Shown: positions 5,317-7,587 of the stretch, piece by piece | Position numbering within the stretch: the first letter of the stretch is position 1 | Layout of the letters: every line of letters starts with the position of its first letter | Assembly (NCBI GenBank): GCA_046160675.1 | Contig: JBJXHH010000055.1 | Location: forward strand, 1 to 7,587 | Reading direction: 5' to 3' | DNA: 7,587 bases | Source: JACMJP01 sp046160675 | Lineage (GTDB): Bacteria > Bacteroidota > Bacteroidia > Chitinophagales > BACL12 | Translations under genes and position numbers: made by a program | The notes under the pieces: generated by a model | Told to the model about the DNA's origin: nothing | What the model saw: the letters and a program-made list of their open reading frames with translations, nothing else | Databases searched by the model: none

Positions 5317-6377
5317 TGTTGTTTCTCTTTTAACTTTTTCAACTGGATTTCTGCGTCAGTATAATTCGGGTTTAAATTTAATGCTTGTTCATAAAATGAG
5401 ATTGCCTCTTCTGTTTTCCCGAGATCCTCAGCACATAATCCTTTTCCGAAATAGGCTTCAGGTTTTGCGGGAGCCTGTTTAATGGCAAGTTCAAACATGC
5501 GGTATGCTTTTTCCACTGAATCAACTCCAAAATACACGGTAGCAAGATTATAGATGGCATCTGCATTTTGCGGGTTCTCAACGATCAACTTCCTGTAATA
5601 GTCAATGGCATCTCCCATGCTGCCGACGTCCTGCATAAATTTGGCTTTAGCATACTCTGCTTCGTTACTTGAATCATTCAGCGCAATGGCATTATCAAAA
5701 TACTTTACTGCCAGCGGGTCTCTTTTATCAGCATACAGCATACCGAGCTGCATGTATGCATCATAATTATCGGGATCCGTTTCTATTGCAGTTTGAAAAC
5801 TACGGATAGAAGCAGTTGTGTCTCCCATCTCTTTAAACATCATCGCCCGGTAAAAATATGCTTCACTGTTTTGAATGTCAGTTTTTAAAATTGTGTTGAG
5901 ATGCTCAAGTGCAAGGTTGTATTTAGGCGAAGGAAGCAAATAATAATCAATCGCTGCGTCCAGCAATACATCAACATTATTGGGATCATGCTGCAAATAT
6001 TTTTCAAGGATGAGCAGTGACGAATCAGGATAATTTATTTCAAAATAACAATCTGCCAAACCTATCGCATGGGCTTGCTTGAGCGAATCCAGGCTGTATG
6101 CCTTTTTATAATCCAGCAGAGCATATTTCATGTTCCCGAAAGCGAAATATGCATCAGCCCTTTGGAAAATGGGCTGCGCATTAACTGGCTCGGCGTTGAT
6201 TTTTTCTGACAATGCAGCAATCTCAGGTGTAAGTTTTTCTACTAAATCAAGTGTATCTGCGGCATTGCCTTGCGGTGAAATGAAGCTTACAACTTTATCT
6301 CTGAAAATGAATAATGAAACAACAAGCAATAAAATAATAATAGCTGAAACAACTGCTGTTCTGCTTTTTAACTGCAT
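5313..6377 (-). CDS. Membrane-anchored TPR-repeat protein, function unknown
   Basis: From ATG 6377 the product is 354 residues. A short basic N-terminus (MQLKSR) precedes a hydrophobic segment of about 19 residues (VVSAIIILLLVVSLFIF, about 9-25), read as an uncleaved signal anchor or signal peptide; no lipobox follows. The rest is tetratricopeptide repeats: about seven to eight units between residues 50 and 350, the clearest being SEAYFYRAMMFKEMGDTTAS, NYDAYMQLGMLYADKRDP, NADAIYNLATVYFGVDSVEK, KPEAYFGKGLCAEDLGKTEE and the end EQALNLNPNYTDAE. TPR domains bind proteins, so a periplasmic scaffold or assembly role is plausible but unproven. An upstream in-frame ATG at 6395 would add six residues (MGYLCG), but a TAnnTTTG box lies between the two ATGs, so I prefer 6377. 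The gene leads the thrS-infC unit and overlaps thrS by 4 bases. I recognise no specific family. Confidence 0.88.
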   Translation of the reverse strand: MQLKSRTAVVSAIIILLLVVSLFIFRDKVVSFISPQGNAADTLDLVEKLTPEIAALSEKINAEPVNAQPIFQRADAYFAFGNMKYALLDYKKAYSLDSLKQAHAIGLADCYFEINYPDSSLLILEKYLQHDPNNVDVLLDAAIDYYLLPSPKYNLALEHLNTILKTDIQNSEAYFYRAMMFKEMGDTTASIRSFQTAIETDPDNYDAYMQLGMLYADKRDPLAVKYFDNAIALNDSSNEAEYAKAKFMQDVGSMGDAIDYYRKLIVENPQNADAIYNLATVYFGVDSVEKAYRMFELAIKQAPAKPEAYFGKGLCAEDLGKTEEAISFYEQALNLNPNYTDAEIQLKKLKEKQQ

Positions 6378-6381
6378 ACCG

Positions 6382-6389
6382 CAAAGGTA
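6382..6389 (-). promoter_or_regulatory. Likely promoter (-7 box) for TPR-thrS-infC
   Basis: The minus strand reads TACCTTTG, matching TAnnTTTG. Its last base is only 5 nt before the ATG at 6377, so transcription would start at or next to that ATG and the mRNA would be nearly leaderless. No TTTG is present about 19 nt upstream; the -33 area is only AT-rich. A chance match is possible, but the gene-proximal position between divergent genes supports it. Confidence 0.5.
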
Positions 6390-6441
6390 GCCCATTCAAG
6401 GTATTTTTATTGTAAAATTCCACAGAACGAACCGCTGTATT

Positions 6442-6449
6442 TACCTTTG
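6442..6449 (+). promoter_or_regulatory. Likely promoter (-7 box) for the PD40 lipoprotein gene
   Basis: The plus strand reads TACCTTTG, matching TAnnTTTG, 31 nt before the ATG at 6481. The expected start is about 6455, in TGCAGCCCTTT, which resembles the bases after the rpmI -7 box. No TTTG is found at the -33 position. Together with 6389-6382 it makes a divergent promoter pair within about 70 bases. Confidence 0.55.
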
Positions 6450-6480
6450 TGCAGCCCTTTAGGGGTATAAACTCAGAGAA

Positions 6481-7587
6481 ATGATACTACAGAAGACCTT
6501 GAATCTTGTTTTGATTTTTTCCTTATTTACAGCTTGCAATTCAAAAACAGAAACTGCTGGAAATACAGAAAACTCAGAGACAATCATTGTAAAAACAGAT
6601 ACACTTGCCTATAGCGGGGAAACGCATTTGAAAAATATGCGGCAACTTACTTTCGGCGGTGATAATGCCGAGGGGTATTTCAGTTTTGATAATAAAAGCA
6701 TTGTTTTTCAACGCAGAAATAAAAGCGAAGGAAAGGATTGTGATCAGATCTACACAGGGAAACTTCCGACTGATGATAGCCGTTTTGAATACAAACTCAT
6801 TAGCACAGATAAAGGGAGAACTACATGCAGTTACTTTATGCCGGGTAATGACAAGGTGATTTATGCAAGTACACATAAAACTGTTGACACATGTTTAACT
6901 GATCCCGACAGAAGCAAAGGTTATCTCTGGGGTGTGTATCACAGTTATGAAATTTATGTTGCGGATGTAAATGGAAATATTGTACAGCAACTAACTGACA
7001 ATGATTTTTATGATGCAGAGGCTGTTGTTTCGCCGAAAGGAGATAAAATTTTATTTACCAGCGACCGCAACGGCGACCTCGAACTCTGGACCATGAACCT
7101 GGATGGTTCTGACCCGAAACAAATAACAAATGAACTGGGTTATGATGGCGGCGCATTTTTTTCGCCTGATGGGAGTAAAATAGTTTTCCGTGCAAGCAGG
7201 CCAAAAACTGAAGATGCTGTGAAAGAATATAAAAAACTGCTGAATGAACAATTTGTAAAACCCACCGCCATGGAATTATTTGTGTGCAATGCCGATGGCA
7301 GCGATCTGAGGCAAGTTACAAACCTCGGCGGGGCAAACTGGGCGCCGTTCTTTCATCCTTCAGGAAATAAAATAATTTTCTCAAGTAATCACATTACTAA
7401 GCGGGTTCCTTTTAACCTGTTTATGATCAACCTTGATGGCAGCGGGCTTGAACAAATTACCTTTGATACAGTATTTGATTCGTTCCCGATGTTCAGTTAT
7501 GATGGAAAGAAACTCGTTTTTGCATCAAATCGTAATTCTGGTGGAACCTATGATACGAATTTGTTTATAGCTGATTGGGTGGAGTAA
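6481..7587 (+). CDS. PD40 (TolB-like) beta-propeller lipoprotein
   Basis: Complete gene of 368 residues ending TAA at the last bases of the window. The N-terminus has a lysine, a hydrophobic stretch and LFTAC, giving a lipoprotein signal with the lipidated cysteine at C19, followed by a polar Thr/Glu/Asn-rich spacer (20-48). Residues about 50-368 hold six WD40-like PD40 units with cores such as DNKSIVFQRRN (70-80), PKGDKILFTSDRN (185-197), PDGSKIVFRASRP (229-241), PSGNKIIFSSN (293-303) and YDGKKLVFASNRN (340-352). They alternate with strands like LWTMNLDGSDPKQIT (202-216) and LFMINLDGSGLEQIT (313-327). A six-bladed propeller is the likely fold, as in the C-terminal half of TolB. The stretches KGRTTCSYF (111-119), DRSKGYLWGVYHSYEIYVAD (143-162) and the helical insert PKTEDAVKEYKKLL (241-254) are, as I recall, typical of a widespread Bacteroidota PD40 family of unknown function. 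It probably sits in the outer membrane as a binding protein. TolB itself is unlikely: its N-terminal domain is absent. Confidence 0.9.
   Translation: MILQKTLNLVLIFSLFTACNSKTETAGNTENSETIIVKTDTLAYSGETHLKNMRQLTFGGDNAEGYFSFDNKSIVFQRRNKSEGKDCDQIYTGKLPTDDSRFEYKLISTDKGRTTCSYFMPGNDKVIYASTHKTVDTCLTDPDRSKGYLWGVYHSYEIYVADVNGNIVQQLTDNDFYDAEAVVSPKGDKILFTSDRNGDLELWTMNLDGSDPKQITNELGYDGGAFFSPDGSKIVFRASRPKTEDAVKEYKKLLNEQFVKPTAMELFVCNADGSDLRQVTNLGGANWAPFFHPSGNKIIFSSNHITKRVPFNLFMINLDGSGLEQITFDTVFDSFPMFSYDGKKLVFASNRNSGGTYDTNLFIADWVE

Noticed and set aside
6057..6064. TAGGTTTG on the minus strand inside the TPR gene as an internal promoter
   Set aside because: A few TAnnTTTG matches are expected by chance in a window this size; it is deep inside a coding region and lacks a clean -33 box.
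6455..6464. CCCTTTAGGG as a hairpin or operator before the lipoprotein gene
   Set aside because: Only four pairs around a 2-nt loop; not distinguishable from chance.
1..7587. Search for tRNA or rRNA genes, CRISPR arrays, insertion sequences, integration sites and defence genes
   Set aside because: No cloverleaf, spaced repeat array, transposase motif or terminal inverted repeats seen; all bases are accounted for by conserved genes and short gaps.

Overview
The window reads as a chromosomal housekeeping segment from a member of the Bacteroidota, most likely near the Chitinophagales/Sphingobacteriales (clade placement is inference). The reasons are: promoter-like TAnnTTTG (-7) boxes, one of them with a TTTG (-33) box 19 nt upstream; almost no Shine-Dalgarno sequences but A-rich stretches before starts; ribosomal protein and IF-3 sequences of Bacteroidota type; and a lipoprotein of the PD40 family common in that phylum. 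The DNA is AT-leaning throughout, and I see no compositional break, transposon or phage gene.

Layout. Everything from 1 to about 6380 is transcribed on the minus strand, so genes run right to left. From the right: a membrane-anchored TPR protein (6377-5313), thrS (5316-3385, ATGA overlap with the TPR gene), infC (3371-2817, only 13 nt after thrS and lacking an in-frame ATG start), rpmI (2741-2547), rplT (2535-2191), rpsO (2043-1771) and pnp (1689 to beyond the left edge, 563 codons visible). One gene, a PD40/TolB-like beta-propeller lipoprotein (6481-7587), is divergent on the plus strand.

Transcription units inferred from sequence: (1) TPR-thrS-infC from a promoter at 6389-6382, ending at a weak T-rich hairpin or reading through into rpmI; (2) rpmI-rplT from its own promoter at 2785-2778, ending at a strong terminator at 2172-2146; (3) rpsO from a good two-box promoter at 2105-2075, ending at a long hairpin at 1752-1714; (4) pnp, just after that hairpin, with no clear promoter of its own.

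The genes share one theme, translation and RNA turnover: tRNA-Thr charging, initiation factor 3, ribosomal proteins L35, L20 and S15, and the exonuclease PNPase. The infC-rpmI-rplT and rpsO-pnp orders are conserved across many bacteria. The TPR protein and the PD40 lipoprotein have no assigned role. No gap between genes exceeds about 150 bases. I found no undescribed system here; the points worth a second look concern expression signals (non-ATG infC start, possible leaderless TPR transcript, repeated promoter element, rpsO-pnp hairpin).
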